Source: Symsagittifera roscoffensis
Lineage: Eukaryota; Xenacoelomorpha; Acoela; Convolutidae
DNA: 64,000 bases
Direction of reading: 5' to 3'
NCBI RefSeq assembly: GCF_963678635.1
Contig: NC_087063.1
Coordinates: forward strand, 23,690,701-23,754,700
Both the position numbers and the translations under genes were made by a program. The notes beneath the pieces are model-generated. The model saw nothing but the letters and a program-made list of their open reading frames with translations, ran no database searches and was not told the origin of the DNA. Below, in pieces: positions 53,153-64,000 of the stretch; the stretch's first letter is position 1; each line of letters opens with the position of its first letter.

Positions 53153-55106
53153 GTATAATTTGCATGCCAATAATCATGATTTTTCTAGTATTCTAGTCTT
53201 TTTACAGTTGAGAGAATTATTCAAAGCTAGCTCGATATCTATTGACGCACCAATTTTATTAATTATAAAAGCATATATTTGGTAACTTTCAAATGATTTT
53301 TGAACAGACTTCCATTGATCGCTAGGAGAAGAACAAAATTTCGGAGAAAAATTTTCAAAATAATTGTCGGCCATTTTTTCTAGGTGTGCCAAATTAGAAT
53401 TATCAGCTTTTTCTCAACACAAAAAGAAAGCTATTTTTTTAAGAAAAAATCTGCCGGTGATTTTTGAAAAACCGAAAAAGAAAGCTTTTTTGAACACTTT
53501 TTGGCAGGTTTCGGCTATAATTGATTTTTGAAAATTTGGTCCTAAAGGCATTTTTAGAAGAATTTCTACAGTTCTTTGACCCAAAATGAGGGTCGTAAAA
53601 TAGTTTAAAAACAAAGTAACCCTGATTAGTGAGGGTGTCAACTTATTTCGGATGGGGACATGGGGGTATTCTTTCTTCTAAAACTCGGCCGGAATATGCA
53701 GTGCCATATCCAAGGTTAAATAGCATGAAATGATTTCTGTGATTTGCGCCTCGGGTCAACCAATTGATCGATTATCTTACAGACCTCTGAAATCTAGAAT
53801 GATAAATACCACCAAGAATATCTTTTTGCGCGAATTACCTTGTCTAGATGCGGACAACTAGGAGGTCGGTTCCCATGGAGAACCTTAATATTACACTCAG
53901 AGGCAAAGCGGAGCTTCCCACGCAATACTTGCGATACAATTAAAACATTGCATTACAAGATGTTGAATGGAAAAAAAGAAATGGAAAATATAAGCTGAAA
54001 AGATTATTTGAAAAAAATCAAAAGAACCTTTGCCTCGGATGAGGCTCATAAACAGAATTAGCTAGCTTAGAGAATCAGTGAACGATCGGCGAATAAAATT
54101 AGAAAAAAATATATCGACCCTTTTTAAGTCGAAACTGTAATAAAAAAAATTCAAAACCAAACTACAGAATTGTTTTCTGTTATTTTAAATTAAATACTAC
54201 CTCAAAATGTACTAAGAGGTAGTTCATTTGAATTTTCAAGAAATTAAGCACGAAATTAAGCAGCAACAGAAACTGAGCAAGAAATTGAGCGGCAGAATTT
54301 GCAAGAAAAGTTGCTTGCAGGAATAAAATCTAGTTCCCGATTACAAGTCACTTGCTCTCACAAATAAAATAACAAAACTGTTTGTATATCAGGACAAAAA
54401 TCTGATTGTTCCGACTGTCTTTTAACTGATCTAGAAGGGTTTTACTAGGGAAAACCTAAATAAACTTCAATTTTTTGCTTTGAAAAATTCAAATACTTAA
54501 GTGAAGTATTTGATACGCGTGAGAAATTAAAACGTGCCTTAAACGTGCAATCAATTTTTTAGTTAAGCTTTCAGCATCCTTTTGAGTTTTCAAACCGCGA
54601 ATGAAATAGTCCAGAACTGTACAGTTTTCCAAAAAAGTGTTTTCCTGAATTTTATTTTTACATTTGAACTCAAAGAAGTTATATCTTCATTGGTAAATAA
54701 AAAAGGTTCGCTAAAAATATGATTTCGATCACTGAAAACATTTTGGATTAAAAATAAACACCATCTCGAGCATATTTGTGCGGTATTAAATTAAGAACAC
54801 AAGTAAAAGAACTTGACGTTGTATTTGAAGTTAAGAGCAGTCAAACGAAGGGTAAAACAAAGCTGCTCGTAAAACAGGTCAAAGCTTTGGATGTCCCTTC
54901 TGCCCTCTATCGTCGATCAGATGCTTTTTGGAAACATATTTTTCAATTTTTCTACAGCATTTGAGAAAAATTGTTGTTTAGAGCTGAAATTCATAAAGCT
55001 ATTTTACTTGTTATCATTTTTTTGCGAAGTTGCAATCTTTTGAATGAGGGACTGCTTTGACAATTTTTTGACTTAGGGACTACTTTGACAATGAATTCAA
55101 ATTGGA
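53153..55106. other. Intron or flank downstream of the CUB exon
   Basis: AT-rich, with one candidate minus-strand exon (53839-53927) and, near 54390-54430, a relic of the 'GAGCAGTC' hairpin end (ATCAGGAC...GATTGTTCCGACTG). No further plus-strand CUB-gene exon was found. Confidence 0.4.
53839..53927 (-). CDS. Candidate exon, sushi-like cysteine segment
   Basis: An acceptor AG (GTATCGCAAG) precedes 53927 and a good donor GTAATT starts at 53838. The exon is 89 bp, entered with two nucleotides and leaving phase 0. It reads LRGKLRFASECNIKV then GNRPPSCPHLDK, resembling the end of a CCP/sushi module (G-x-W/P-P-x-C). Base composition is clearly higher in GC than its surroundings. Its phase fits the candidate exon at 58758-58835. 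The acceptor has a weak pyrimidine tract. Confidence 0.4.
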
Positions 55107-55665
55107 ACAAGACTGCTCGTATCAGGGCGAAGCCCTGAAAGTTCCGACCGCGTTTTAACGTTTATTTAGCAGTAATAACATAAACAACATAAAAAAAATT
55201 ATATGAAATAAAATAAAATGAAAATTTTTTTTTTCTAAAATTTGAAAATTTTTCTATAAAAATCATCCCCTCACACGCCATATAAAGTACAAAACAATAG
55301 ATTTCGCTCCTTGTAACAAATCAATTATGGCAAAAAAGTTTCTTCAACCAATTTGGAATGATTTCTAAGACGGATTAAATCTCCGCTTACGCGTTAATAG
55401 CGCGAATTATATTGCGCGTTAATTGTTCCAAATTGGTCAAAATGGCGGAAATGGCAATTTTTAAACCCTCATCTTTTTACAAAAACTGATCACAGGTGAA
55501 ATATATATATATTTCAAATTTAGGCTCAGGACAACAATAGCTCTCGAATGATATTTAAAAAAATTCCGTCGAAAATAGCTAGTTAAAAAATCGAAATTTG
55601 TCAGAAGAAAAAAACCCACCCCGAGCACAATTATTCCGTTACTTTCGTATCGAAAGTCGAAACAA
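55107..55665 (-). repeat. Inverted copy of the 'GAGCAGTC' dispersed repeat
   Basis: On the plus strand it begins AACAAGACTGCTCGTATCAG then GGCGAAGCCCTGAAAGTTCC, and ends TTCCGTTACTTTCGTATCGA. This is the reverse complement of the copy at 60024-60506 in full collinear order, including GCGCGTTAATTGTTCCAA and the CTAGTTAAAAA block. It shows the family transposed in both orientations. Confidence 0.8.
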
Positions 55666-58600
55666 TAAAAAACACGCGTTATAATTTGTTCTTATCACGA
55701 GAAAGCGGCGCGTTAACGTATTATCAAGTGTCGTAACGTTTTCTTAAGAGCAAATTGCTGGCCTCAGCCCAGTTTGAAAGGATTAAATATGCCCCTTACG
55801 TTTTATAGCAAAATATAAAAATGAATTATTTGAAAATTAACCCAAAGGCAACTTTTGGGCAATTTATGGACAATTTTGAAGAAAAATCGTGTTTATTGGG
55901 ACAAGTTTTTCCACTCAAAATTGGTATAAATAGGCGCAGAAATAACATAGAAGAGTGTTCGATTAAAATAGATGGCATAAAAAAATCTCTCTTCATATTT
56001 TCTCTCTCAAAGTATCTATCTGAGATCCAATAATTTTTTCTGAAAAAAAAACTAAGTTATAAGACAAGTTGATGAACTTCTGGAAAAGATTTGGCGCGGA
56101 AAAGTAGAAGATTATTGGGCAAACTATATCCCCTCATTCCCCTCAAAATCAGTGCTATGAGTGCAAAAATAATCTTTTTTTTGCATGATCCGCTTACTGT
56201 CCTCGCAAATTACGGATGCTATGTTTTAGTACTTCTGCGATAAGATATCCATCTGAGCAAAGATTATGAATTAGCTTCCTTTCGAGTAAGGGTGATTTTG
56301 AAGGGTTACGTATAGGCTTTAGTGGGACTAGACAGGCCATATTTCCTTTGAATTAGAACCAGGGATATAGGGTGTAATTGGTGAAGTCTGAATAGCACAG
56401 ATTCAGAGCTGTCCTGGGAGAGTTTGGAGTGGTTGATATATTTCCTAAATACGAAAGATTTAATTAACAAATTGGAAATTTATAAGCACCCCAGAGTTTT
56501 ATCAATTATTATTCCAAGTGAACATAAGTGTACATCTGAACTCAAGGAGTCGAAACTGCCATTGATGTATTTGAAGTTTCCGTTGAAAACTTTTTTCATT
56601 CGCCGAAATAGTAGGAATAAAAATACCCTGATTGTAAGAACTCAGTTGACATTTTTGGAAACTCGGAACTATAACTTTTTACACCAATTTACGAAATAGT
56701 AGAAAATAGCAAGTATTGAGATCTAACTTGCATATCTCAGCAAATAACAATGAAGATTGTTCTAACTGTCTTTTTGAAAACGCTATATTTGAAGATGATT
56801 TTAATTTGAAAAGCATCATTTAAAGAACAAAGTGTTAGATTTTACACCTACTATTGCAGTAATTATGACAAATAGACTGTTTCAGCCAGTTTGTACCAAC
56901 TTCTAAGACAGATTAAATCTCCTTCAAAAATGGCTAGTTAAAAACTCGAAATTTGTTTTGAGAAAAAAAAACCACCTCGAGCACAAATAATCCATCAATT
57001 TCTTGGAAAGTTGGAACAAAAAGACTGCTTTAATTAGGGCAAAGGTCTGATTGCCCTAAGTGTTCCTCAACGTTATTGAAAGAAATCGAAAATTTTCTGG
57101 ATTTTATTTTCGATAAACTTTCCCCAAAAGCTACGTAAACTTACAAACAGGACTGCTCGTATATCAGGGCAAGACCTCGATTGTTCCGACTACCATCTAT
57201 TGTCGATCAAAAGCTTTTAGATATAAAATCTTATCAAATGTTCCAAAAAATGTAAGAAAAATTTGAATATTTCAAAAAGTATATGTCAAGCCATGTACAG
57301 CTTAAGGCCTCAATTATAGCCGCTTACGCTTTAATATAAAAAATATATTGCGGGTTAATTCTTTCAATTTGACTTATAATCGCCAAAGTTATCCAAAACT
57401 CAAACCTTTATAATTCTGTGAAAAATGATCAGAGGTATAATATATAAATCGACGTTTGAGTTCCAAAAAATATCTTTCAGATGTATGAACAATGTTTGAC
57501 AGAAATGGTTAGTTTAAAAGTAGAAAATTCACCAAAAAAACAATACGCAAAGCATAAAAATTCCGCATTTTTTTCAAATTTGGAAACAATAATAAGTTTA
57601 GCGCCTAGCAAGACCCAATATATAGTACTAACTATTTTGGCTCAATTCAGTTCGGATTTTTTAAGCTAAATTAATGAGCATTGACGTGTTTGATAGCACA
57701 AAGTTTATCGCTAGTTATTTGTTTGTAACTGGCAGTTTTACGGAAAAGAATGGCACGTAATTACAACAAATATTCACTAGAAAAATGTCTCGAAATAAGA
57801 ATCTTCTAGACGGTATAAAAATTGGTTCGAAAAGCTACTATAAAATTCATGATTTGTTTTAAAACCACGACAGCTCTCATTTTTTTTAAAGATTCAGAGC
57901 ATAAAATCATTTTTATTCCGCATTTCATGTTTCCGTTTCTCGTTTCTTCCATATTTCGTAAAACTTGCGCTTTGTTAGAAGTTTTTTCTTGAGGCTTATT
58001 TCCGGAAATCTATTTATTAAAAAAACATTCCTAATGAATATGACAAAATTTTTCATCTTTTAAATTATAAAAAAGTCTTCAATTCATTTTTCTCTGCGTA
58101 TATAATGCGCGCAAATTGGCAATTTGTTTAACTTGGAATAACTAAGGAGCTGCTTATATGTTTTTTTTTTCTTCTGTTGAAAAATTCAAGTGTGCAATTT
58201 GATGTCAATTGATTTGCGACAGGTAATCTCACGCCATACATATAACTTTGCATTCTATATTCCGTTTGAGGACAAAAAATTTTTATAAATGAAAACATAA
58301 AATCATTTTTTGCTCTGGTGCATGCATTTTTTTTTGGTTTTTGACTATGATTTTGTGTAATCACCACAAAATGTTTTTAAAAGTCAGATCACGCAATCGA
58401 ATGTGCGTTGGCGGAACACAAGTTGAATTCTATAACTCAAATTTGAACGACATGTTTTTGTGGTACTAGATTTTGCTCGGAAAAAAACCCGAAACTAAAG
58501 TTTCATCTTCACATTCGGTGTTTTTAACTCATTCCCTTACATGATCGGAAACTAATTTCGACAGTTTAGTAGGTTTTAAAACCCTTAGTAACTAGTTTCG

Positions 58601-58757
58601 GTAGGTTTATACGCTGACTTGCCTATTTACCCTGAATTTTCTAGCACAAAAATAAATGCTATTTTGTAGTTTTTTTATTTCAATTTTTGGGGAAAAAATG
58701 ATAACTGCAAATGCTTAAGGTGGTTTTCTTTAAGAACCTTTTTCAAAAAAATCTTAC
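55666..58757. other. Repeat-relic-rich intergenic or intronic DNA
   Basis: It contains decayed 'GAGCAGTC' hairpin ends near 57000-57060 and 57150-57190 (ACTGCTCGTATATCAGGGCA). The short open frames otherwise present show no similarity I recognise. Confidence 0.45.
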
Positions 58758-58835
58758 TATGAGGATCGGTCACTGAATATTTGTGGTCCCAGCCGGCCTC
58801 GCACACCATTAGTTTCACCTGGCTGCAACATGTAT
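58758..58835 (-). CDS. Candidate exon, cysteine-rich
   Basis: A strong acceptor (TGGTTTCAG) precedes 58835 and the donor GTAAGA begins at 58757. The exon is 78 bp with two open frames. The more protein-like one reads TCCSQVKLMVCEAGWDHKYS then VTDPH, entered with two nucleotides and leaving one, which exactly fits the phase of the exon at 53839-53927. A hAT-MITE end lies only 8 bp upstream of the acceptor. The family is unknown; an extracellular Cys-rich protein is likely if real. Confidence 0.45.
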
Positions 58836-58842
58836 CTGAAAC

Positions 58843-58869
58843 CAGGGGCGGATTTAGGGGGGTGGGCAG
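58843..58869. mobile_element. hAT-MITE terminal fragment
   Basis: CAGGGGCGGATTTAGGGGGG matches the terminus of the MITE at 6594-7154. No partner terminus is seen, so it is a truncated copy abutting the candidate exon. Confidence 0.6.
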
Positions 58870-59625
58870 ACTGAAACAACTCTTTTTATACTTTGATGCT
58901 GAAACTAAAACGCGAAAGCAAATTATCGTGGGGCGCATTATCCCGCACAACAAAATTAGGCGCTTTTTCTTTTTCCCCCATTTGCAAATTTTTACAATTA
59001 ATTACACCGTGGCAAACATCTTCATACACAACTTTGCGAAACCCTCGTTGCACCATTAAAAGAACTCTTTTGTGACGAGAGAGGGGGATAAGTGAGGAAA
59101 AAGAGCTCAAAATTGTTTCAAATTGAATTGAGGCAAGTTGATTGTTCTCATTTTTTTGTAGACGGTTCAAGCTTTTGATTTCTTTTTCATCTGAAAGATA
59201 TCATACGCCGTGAAATCAAACTGAAAAAAGTATTGTAGATGCTATTATTTTTGCGAAGATAACATAGTTTGATTTTGGGACTACTACTGTAACCAAATTG
59301 GGATTCATATGGCCAATTTGCGACTTTCAAAGAACGTAAAATTCTAATAGCACGTAGCAAATGTGAAGAGTTATTTCAGATCAGAAATTTTGCCAAATTG
59401 AGATGATGCATACTAATTGATTCAAATTATTTGTCAAAAGATGCGAAATATATCACGTTGTATTTTAAATAAGGCTTTGGGAAAAATATCTGTTACTGTT
59501 AACTTTTATCATTTTTTTTAAATTTTCATCTAAGTTGTAAGCTAAATTCATTTCTCCAAATCTGAAGACCAGTCAAGTCATCCTTTATTGCTTTGGACAG
59601 TCTAGTCATTCAGTTTCTTGGTGCA

Positions 59626-60018
59626 CATACAAAATAGTCCCATACAAAATAATCCAATACAAATTGTCCAAAAGATCATGTAATGAAGGAAAAAAAAACA
59701 TTCCGATACAAAACAGTCCGGTTTAAGGTAGCCGGTGGGCGCGCTATGCGCGTGTCGCCGCTTTGCGGTGATAACCGGCTCTAATTTTCGCATTAAGTCC
59801 TACCCTCTGTTGGCAAGCTCGCAAAACGTTGGCGCGACTGCGGCTGTCACTATTTTGATTGTTATGTTTGTTGAACAATTAAGGGCATTTCTCGGCCTAA
59901 CGTCTCGTGGAAACAATTATTACTTGGGACTTTTTTGTATCGGAACGTTTTTTTGTTCATTTTAATACGACTGTTTTTTATTGGACTGTTTTCTATGGGA
60001 CTGTTTTGTACAGACACG
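59626..60018. mobile_element. Foldback element with sub-repeated inverted arms
   Basis: The left arm 59626-59723 and right arm 59925-60018 are inverted copies at about 75-80%. Each is made of a short sub-repeat like ACAAAATAGTCCCAT repeated at about 14-16-bp steps, with a TTCCGATACAAAA inner block. Internally repeated arms around a distinct centre resemble foldback-type transposons. The centre includes a GC-rich structured core (59730-59780). It is followed directly by a 'GAGCAGTC' repeat copy. Confidence 0.7.
59730..59780. other. GC-rich predicted three-way junction
   Basis: The outer stem AGCCGGT (59730-59736) pairs with ACCGGCT (59774-59780). Inside are two adjacent hairpins: CGCGC-TAT-GCGCG (59740-59752) and CGCCGC-TTT-GCGGTG (59756-59770). 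It stands out as a GC island in an AT-rich region. The function is unknown. Confidence 0.6.
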
Positions 60019-60023
60019 GATTT

Positions 60024-60506
60024 TTGTTCCGACTTTCGTAACGAAAGTAACGGAATATTTGTGCTCGGGGTGGATTTTTTTTTCTTCTGACAAATTTCGA
60101 CTTTTTGACTAGCCATTTTTGACGGAATTTGGGTTACATCATTCGAAAGCAATTGTTGATCTAAGCTTAAATTTGAAAAAAAAAACATTTCACCTGTTCT
60201 ATTTTCGTCAAGTTATATTTCGCTCTATTAACGCGTAAGCGAGATTTAATCCGTCTTAGAAATCATTCCAAATTGGTTCAAGGAAACTTATATGCCATAA
60301 TTGATTTGTTAATGGGAGCAAAGTCCAGCAGTTTGTACTTAATATGGGGTGTCGGGGGATGTTGTCACAAAAAATCTCAAATTTAAAAAAAATACATTTT
60401 AAATTTTATTTTAATAAATTTAAATTTTTCTTGTTATTTCTGCTCCATAGACCTTAAAAGTCAGTCGGAACATTCAGGGCTTTGCCCTGATACGAGCAGT
60501 CTTGTT
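60024..60506 (+). repeat. Reference copy of the 'GAGCAGTC' dispersed repeat (~480 bp)
   Basis: It begins TTGTTCCGACTTTCGTAACG and ends AGTCGGAACATTCAGGGCTT then TGCCCTGATACGAGCAGTCTTGTT. TGTTCCGACT at the start is the inverse of AGTCGGAACA near the end, so it has short terminal inverted repeats. Outside the right one lies a perfect hairpin CAGGGC-TTT-GCCCTG. It is non-coding. Full or partial copies occur at about 1949, 3635, 20055, 55107 (inverted), 57000, 57150 and 61027. It is probably a MITE-like or Helitron-like non-autonomous element. Confidence 0.75.
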
Positions 60507-62430
60507 TATCCTAATGCATGCCTTGCTCAATAATGTTTCTAATCACCAATGCATCAATTATTGGGAAGCGGCTTGCTTCAACAACAATAAAACAACAAAA
60601 AAGATTGCATGTGCAATGCGCTTTTTCAACTTGATCTTGCATGTTCTGACACCCTATAACTTTGATTACTTGAAATAATCTTTGAAAATATGTTCATGAG
60701 ACCAATTAATTTGTTAATTTCTCCAAAGATAGGGAGAAGTTAGAAGCTTAAAATGAAACCGCTGCCGACAGCGTCCAATTCGAAACGTATAATCAATTTT
60801 TGATCAAAATTCTTCGAAGAGATTGTTTCTGACCGCTTCCCCTGGGTAAAATTTTTGCATTTTTGAGTTTTTTCTGATAATCAAGAGAAATTAAAATGAG
60901 ACATAAGCTAATCGGTCTTAATAATTCCATACTCGACTCAAATTTTAACACTTAAGGTTTGATATTGCCAGCCTAAAAATAATAGTTTTGCCATTATTTA
61001 ATTTACCAAAAACTATTCGAGGCCAATTAAACGGAAGTCAGAACATTCAGGCCCTTGCCCTGATACGAGCAGTCTTGTTGAATTTTAAAGAAGCTCATTA
61101 TTTTTTTCAAAACAGTTTTTTGTCATCTTTTAAAAGGTCTAATGACCACTTCCTGTGTTTCTGGTTCACAAAATATTGCGATTTTTTTCCCATTGAGATT
61201 GACAATCCGCAAATAGAAGATGCACTTCGCAGATCAACCTTCACGTGATCTTATTGCCTTAATTAGAAATGTTTCTGATAGACTTCTTTGAAATGAATGC
61301 TTTTTCCCATATTACCCAAATGATAATTCAAGCATTTGCTATCATTTTTACGCATTTGAAATGCTTCTATTTTTGAATTTCCGTCTTCTGAATAGTTTAT
61401 TTCAATTTGCAAAAATAGGCGATAAAAATGCAGAGGACATCTTTTCAATTTAAAATTCCCCAGCAGAAATTTTGAACGGAAGCGGCTGCAAATATCCAAT
61501 TAATTTTCCATTAATTCTCCGACATCTGAAACGGACCAATTGTTCGATTGAAGTGGTTCTTTGAAAAATAAGTGAATGCAATTATATGAATTATTCTTGA
61601 ACTCAATGGAGTGGTCGACAAAAAGTCTGGTGAAAACAAAATTATTCTGAGAAATTGAGTGTTTTCATCTAGATCTACTCGTTGCTATTTTGTCATGTCT
61701 ATTAAAATTTAACGTTTTTCACGGTGGTGGGAGAATTTGGAAAAAATGCACTTAGGACATTAGGCCGACGAAACTTCAGCCAAAAAATTTCATGCCTAAT
61801 ATTAAACCTTACAAGCAAAAAGCTAATATTTCATCTGTAAATTGTTTGTTTTCAAACTTCAAGGCTAGCTTAGTTCATAATGAGCATTTTTCATATAATC
61901 TAAAAAAGTAAACAAAAAATGGCACTTCAGAAAAAAATGAATCCGACTGAAAAGCCCTTTTTCAGTTTCCCACCACTGGAAAATTAAATGCTCTCTTACA
62001 GTTTTCCATCATCCCCCCTCCATCATCCCCCCTTTCGTAAAATTACAAAATAAAGATGTTCAACAATTTTTCAAACTGTAGTTTGCATGTAAATTTTGTT
62101 AACAGTTTTCAAACCCTCATAACGAAAAACTATTTAAAATAAAATATGTTCCTAATTTTACGCTCTGAAAATCAATATTTTTCAGGTAGTCTAAAAAAAG
62201 GTGCAAAAAAAGCACTTCGGAAAAAACGAAGTTAAACAGAAAAAAATGGGCTCTTTTACAGTTTGCAACTCCCTCGTGAACTTATAAAACAAACCTGTTC
62301 GAAAATTGTTAACCTGGCGTTTTGAATTTTGTACGTAAGAAATATAAAAAATTGTTCGCCTGTTCACACTGGCACGTTTTAACGCAATTTTAAAACGAAA
62401 AGTCATTTTAAATAGTTTTTCATTTAGTTT
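60507..62430. other. Intergenic, with a two-copy local repeat
   Basis: Another short 'GAGCAGTC' end lies at 61027-61080. Segments at about 61850-62010 and 62140-62300 resemble each other (TCTAAAAAA..., GCACTTC.GAAAAAA, TTTACAGTTT), offset about 285 bp. No gene is recognised. Confidence 0.45.
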
Positions 62431-62851
62431 TTCACAGTTAGAATTTTAGGAAAACAATGAGGAGGGGAAACAGGAAAATAGTCAAGAATGCAGGTAGAAC
62501 AAACACTTTAAAAAAATCGTAGCAAACAAAAAAACATAGACCAAACATGGTTATTCACTTAGATTGGCAATTTAGGATATTCAGACGAACTGTAGAAGAA
62601 GATTGTTAAGGCTCTTTTACACTACGTTACTAGAATGTTTCTGACAGTCTATGAAAGCATGTTTTTTATTTTAAAAAATGAAGAAAAAGAAAAAAATCAC
62701 AAAAAATGAGCTAATAGCCAACAGCAGGACCTCTCTACTTGATGACCATGAAAACTCTAGTAGCTATAGGTTTATAATTTTTTTCAATTTCAAATTTGAT
62801 GACTTTTTTGATTTTTTTTGAAGTTTTTCTCTTAGTTCTGCTATGTGAGGT

Positions 62852-63590
62852 TCATACCATTTGTTGCTTTTTCATGAGAGCCCACTCAATTTCCTTATTT
62901 TTCAGATCTGGACTATATGGCGGCCATTCGATGATTTGGACAACCTTCTCAGCCAAAATTTTTATAAAAAATTCTGCTCGATGAATTAGGCAGATGTCCT
63001 TTGCGTATTCTTTGGTTAAACTTTGGTCCAGTACATCCCTATAACTTTGTAAGGTGGAGGGCATTTGACCAAGCCTAGGTTCCCATCGGATGGGATAAAT
63101 CACTAATACGTAAGTGAAAAACGCGATGGAGTTTTTAACACTGTACACTGCGGCTTATCTTGTTCACAATGCTGTCGCCATAGTCGGATACGCACGCCCG
63201 TCGGATACGCACACCCGTCACGCCCTTTTTTGTCTCATAGAAGCCAGTTTGCAACCTGTAGACACTGCTCTGCTTTCCCAAGTTTAACTTTAGAGCTACG
63301 GAACGACTCAAAAGTTTCTCTTGAGAACACACCTCTTGGTTGTCGTTTAAATAGTTTTATCGTTGAAACAATTGAATTCTGCCAGCAGTGATCTGACTGA
63401 TCTATTCTTGTTCCTCTTGTTCAAGTTTCTGAGCACCAGTTTTTCTACTTTCCCGACGAGTATGGGCTTGCGTCCGAACTTTGATAACCCACCGAATGTA
63501 TGATATTTCAAGTCAGCTTGATAAACACTGTTGACTGTTTGTCTGTTCAATCCCAGCTTTGGGCCGATTTTCCCGAAGTCTAAACCTTAG
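62852..63590 (-). pseudogene. Decayed Tc1/mariner transposase
   Basis: Three minus-strand frames in succession carry transposase parts. 63550-63347 has the N-terminal helix-turn-helix region (LNRQTVNSVYQ-like, then GRKPILVGKVEKLVLRNL and RSVRSLLAEFN). 63332-63135 is the middle (RSVALKLNLGKQSSVYRL). 63148-62852 has the C-terminal IIEWPPYSPDLKNKEIEWALM, the W-P-x-x-S-P-D-L-N-P-I-E signature with substitutions. The catalytic Asp region (normally QDNAPxH) is degraded to ICLIHRAEFF. The order and motifs identify the family; frameshifts and stops show it is dead. Terminal repeats were not located. Confidence 0.75.
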
Positions 63591-64000
63591 TTTTGGTAAA
63601 GAAACAATTTTGAATTTTCTATCTATGGTTTACTTGTTATGTTTAAGCATTCTGCTGACAGTATGAACAAAATCTGAAAATGTGCTTAGAAAAAGCGCGT
63701 GAAAAAATAACAAAACTTTTATTGAACACTTTTGTGAGCCGCCTGTGTAGGTGAAGTTTTTTAGAAGAGCAATCTTGATTAAAGGTAATTTTATTTAAAG
63801 AACTTTTGAAAAATTGACTATCTGAAACTTTTTGGTAATCAAATCTAATTGTTACGCGGTACAAAACTACAATTCATAAAATTCTTCGGTCTGGTTAAAT
63901 TATAAGCAAACAAAAAATGACATTTTAAAATAAATGTTTCTCTAGAAGTTCTGCTGTTCTGTGTGGTACACAAAAATACACAGAGATTTTTTTTGATTAT
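63591..64000. other. Right edge, nothing recognised
   Basis: AT-rich sequence that may contain the 5' end of the mariner relic. No terminal repeat or exon was identified. Confidence 0.4.

Noticed and set aside
52911-53285. Plus-strand 124-aa open frame
   Set aside because: An alternative frame of the CUB-protein exon, lacking any domain.
59735-59965. Plus-strand 76-aa frame in the GC island
   Set aside because: It sits in the centre of a foldback element and shows structured non-coding sequence rather than codon bias.

Overview
The window is eukaryotic, from an AT-rich invertebrate-type metazoan genome; the species cannot be fixed from sequence alone. The evidence is small exons with canonical GT/AG splice sites, long repeat-filled introns, an NMDA-type glutamate receptor gene, a CUB-domain membrane protein, and nests of eukaryotic transposons (Ty3/gypsy LTR element, hAT-type MITEs, Tc1/mariner, foldback elements, a tRNA-SINE candidate). 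There are no bacterial operons, rRNA genes, tRNA genes or CRISPR arrays.

Region 2.7-38.2 kb, minus strand: the 5' part of an NMDA-type ionotropic glutamate receptor gene. Eleven exons were assembled by eye. Every junction has GT/AG sites and all phases join, giving 519 residues: signal peptide, amino-terminal domain and the start of the S1 ligand-binding lobe. The rest of S1, the pore and S2 lie beyond the left edge. Ten introns (about 0.3-11.2 kb) hold most of the mobile DNA: a hAT MITE in intron 7, the LTR retrotransposon and a second hAT MITE in intron 6, a decayed gypsy fragment and a duplicated 1.4-kb block in intron 2, and a 340-bp tandem repeat plus a large inverted repeat in intron 1.

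Region 8.7-16.9 kb: a degenerate Ty3/gypsy element in the same orientation as the receptor gene, ordered LTR-gag-PR-RT-RNase H-integrase-long C-terminal tail-LTR. The downstream LTR leads directly into a second, truncated gag, so this is a tandem LTR-gag...LTR-gag structure. Its coding capacity is broken by several stops and frameshifts, at least two of them at homopolymers.

Region 41.2-49.8 kb: the most striking feature is about 8.6 kb of a degenerate 45-bp tandem repeat (roughly 190 monomers). At least the left half has a higher-order organisation of about 0.86 kb (about 19 monomers), with shortened versions of about 0.53-0.61 kb. The monomer is 15 codons long and open on both strands in its consensus. 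The array sits between the divergent receptor gene (minus) and CUB gene (plus).

Region 51.9-53.2 kb, plus strand: a single long coding exon for a type I membrane protein with a CUB domain, one transmembrane helix and a basic cytoplasmic start, ending at a splice donor. Two phase-compatible candidate exons on the minus strand (58.8 and 53.9 kb) may belong to a convergent cysteine-rich or sushi-like gene.

Region 53-64 kb: mostly dispersed repeats. It includes copies of a roughly 480-bp element ending in a CAGGGC-TTT-GCCCTG hairpin, a foldback element with a GC-rich predicted three-way junction, and a dead Tc1/mariner transposase.
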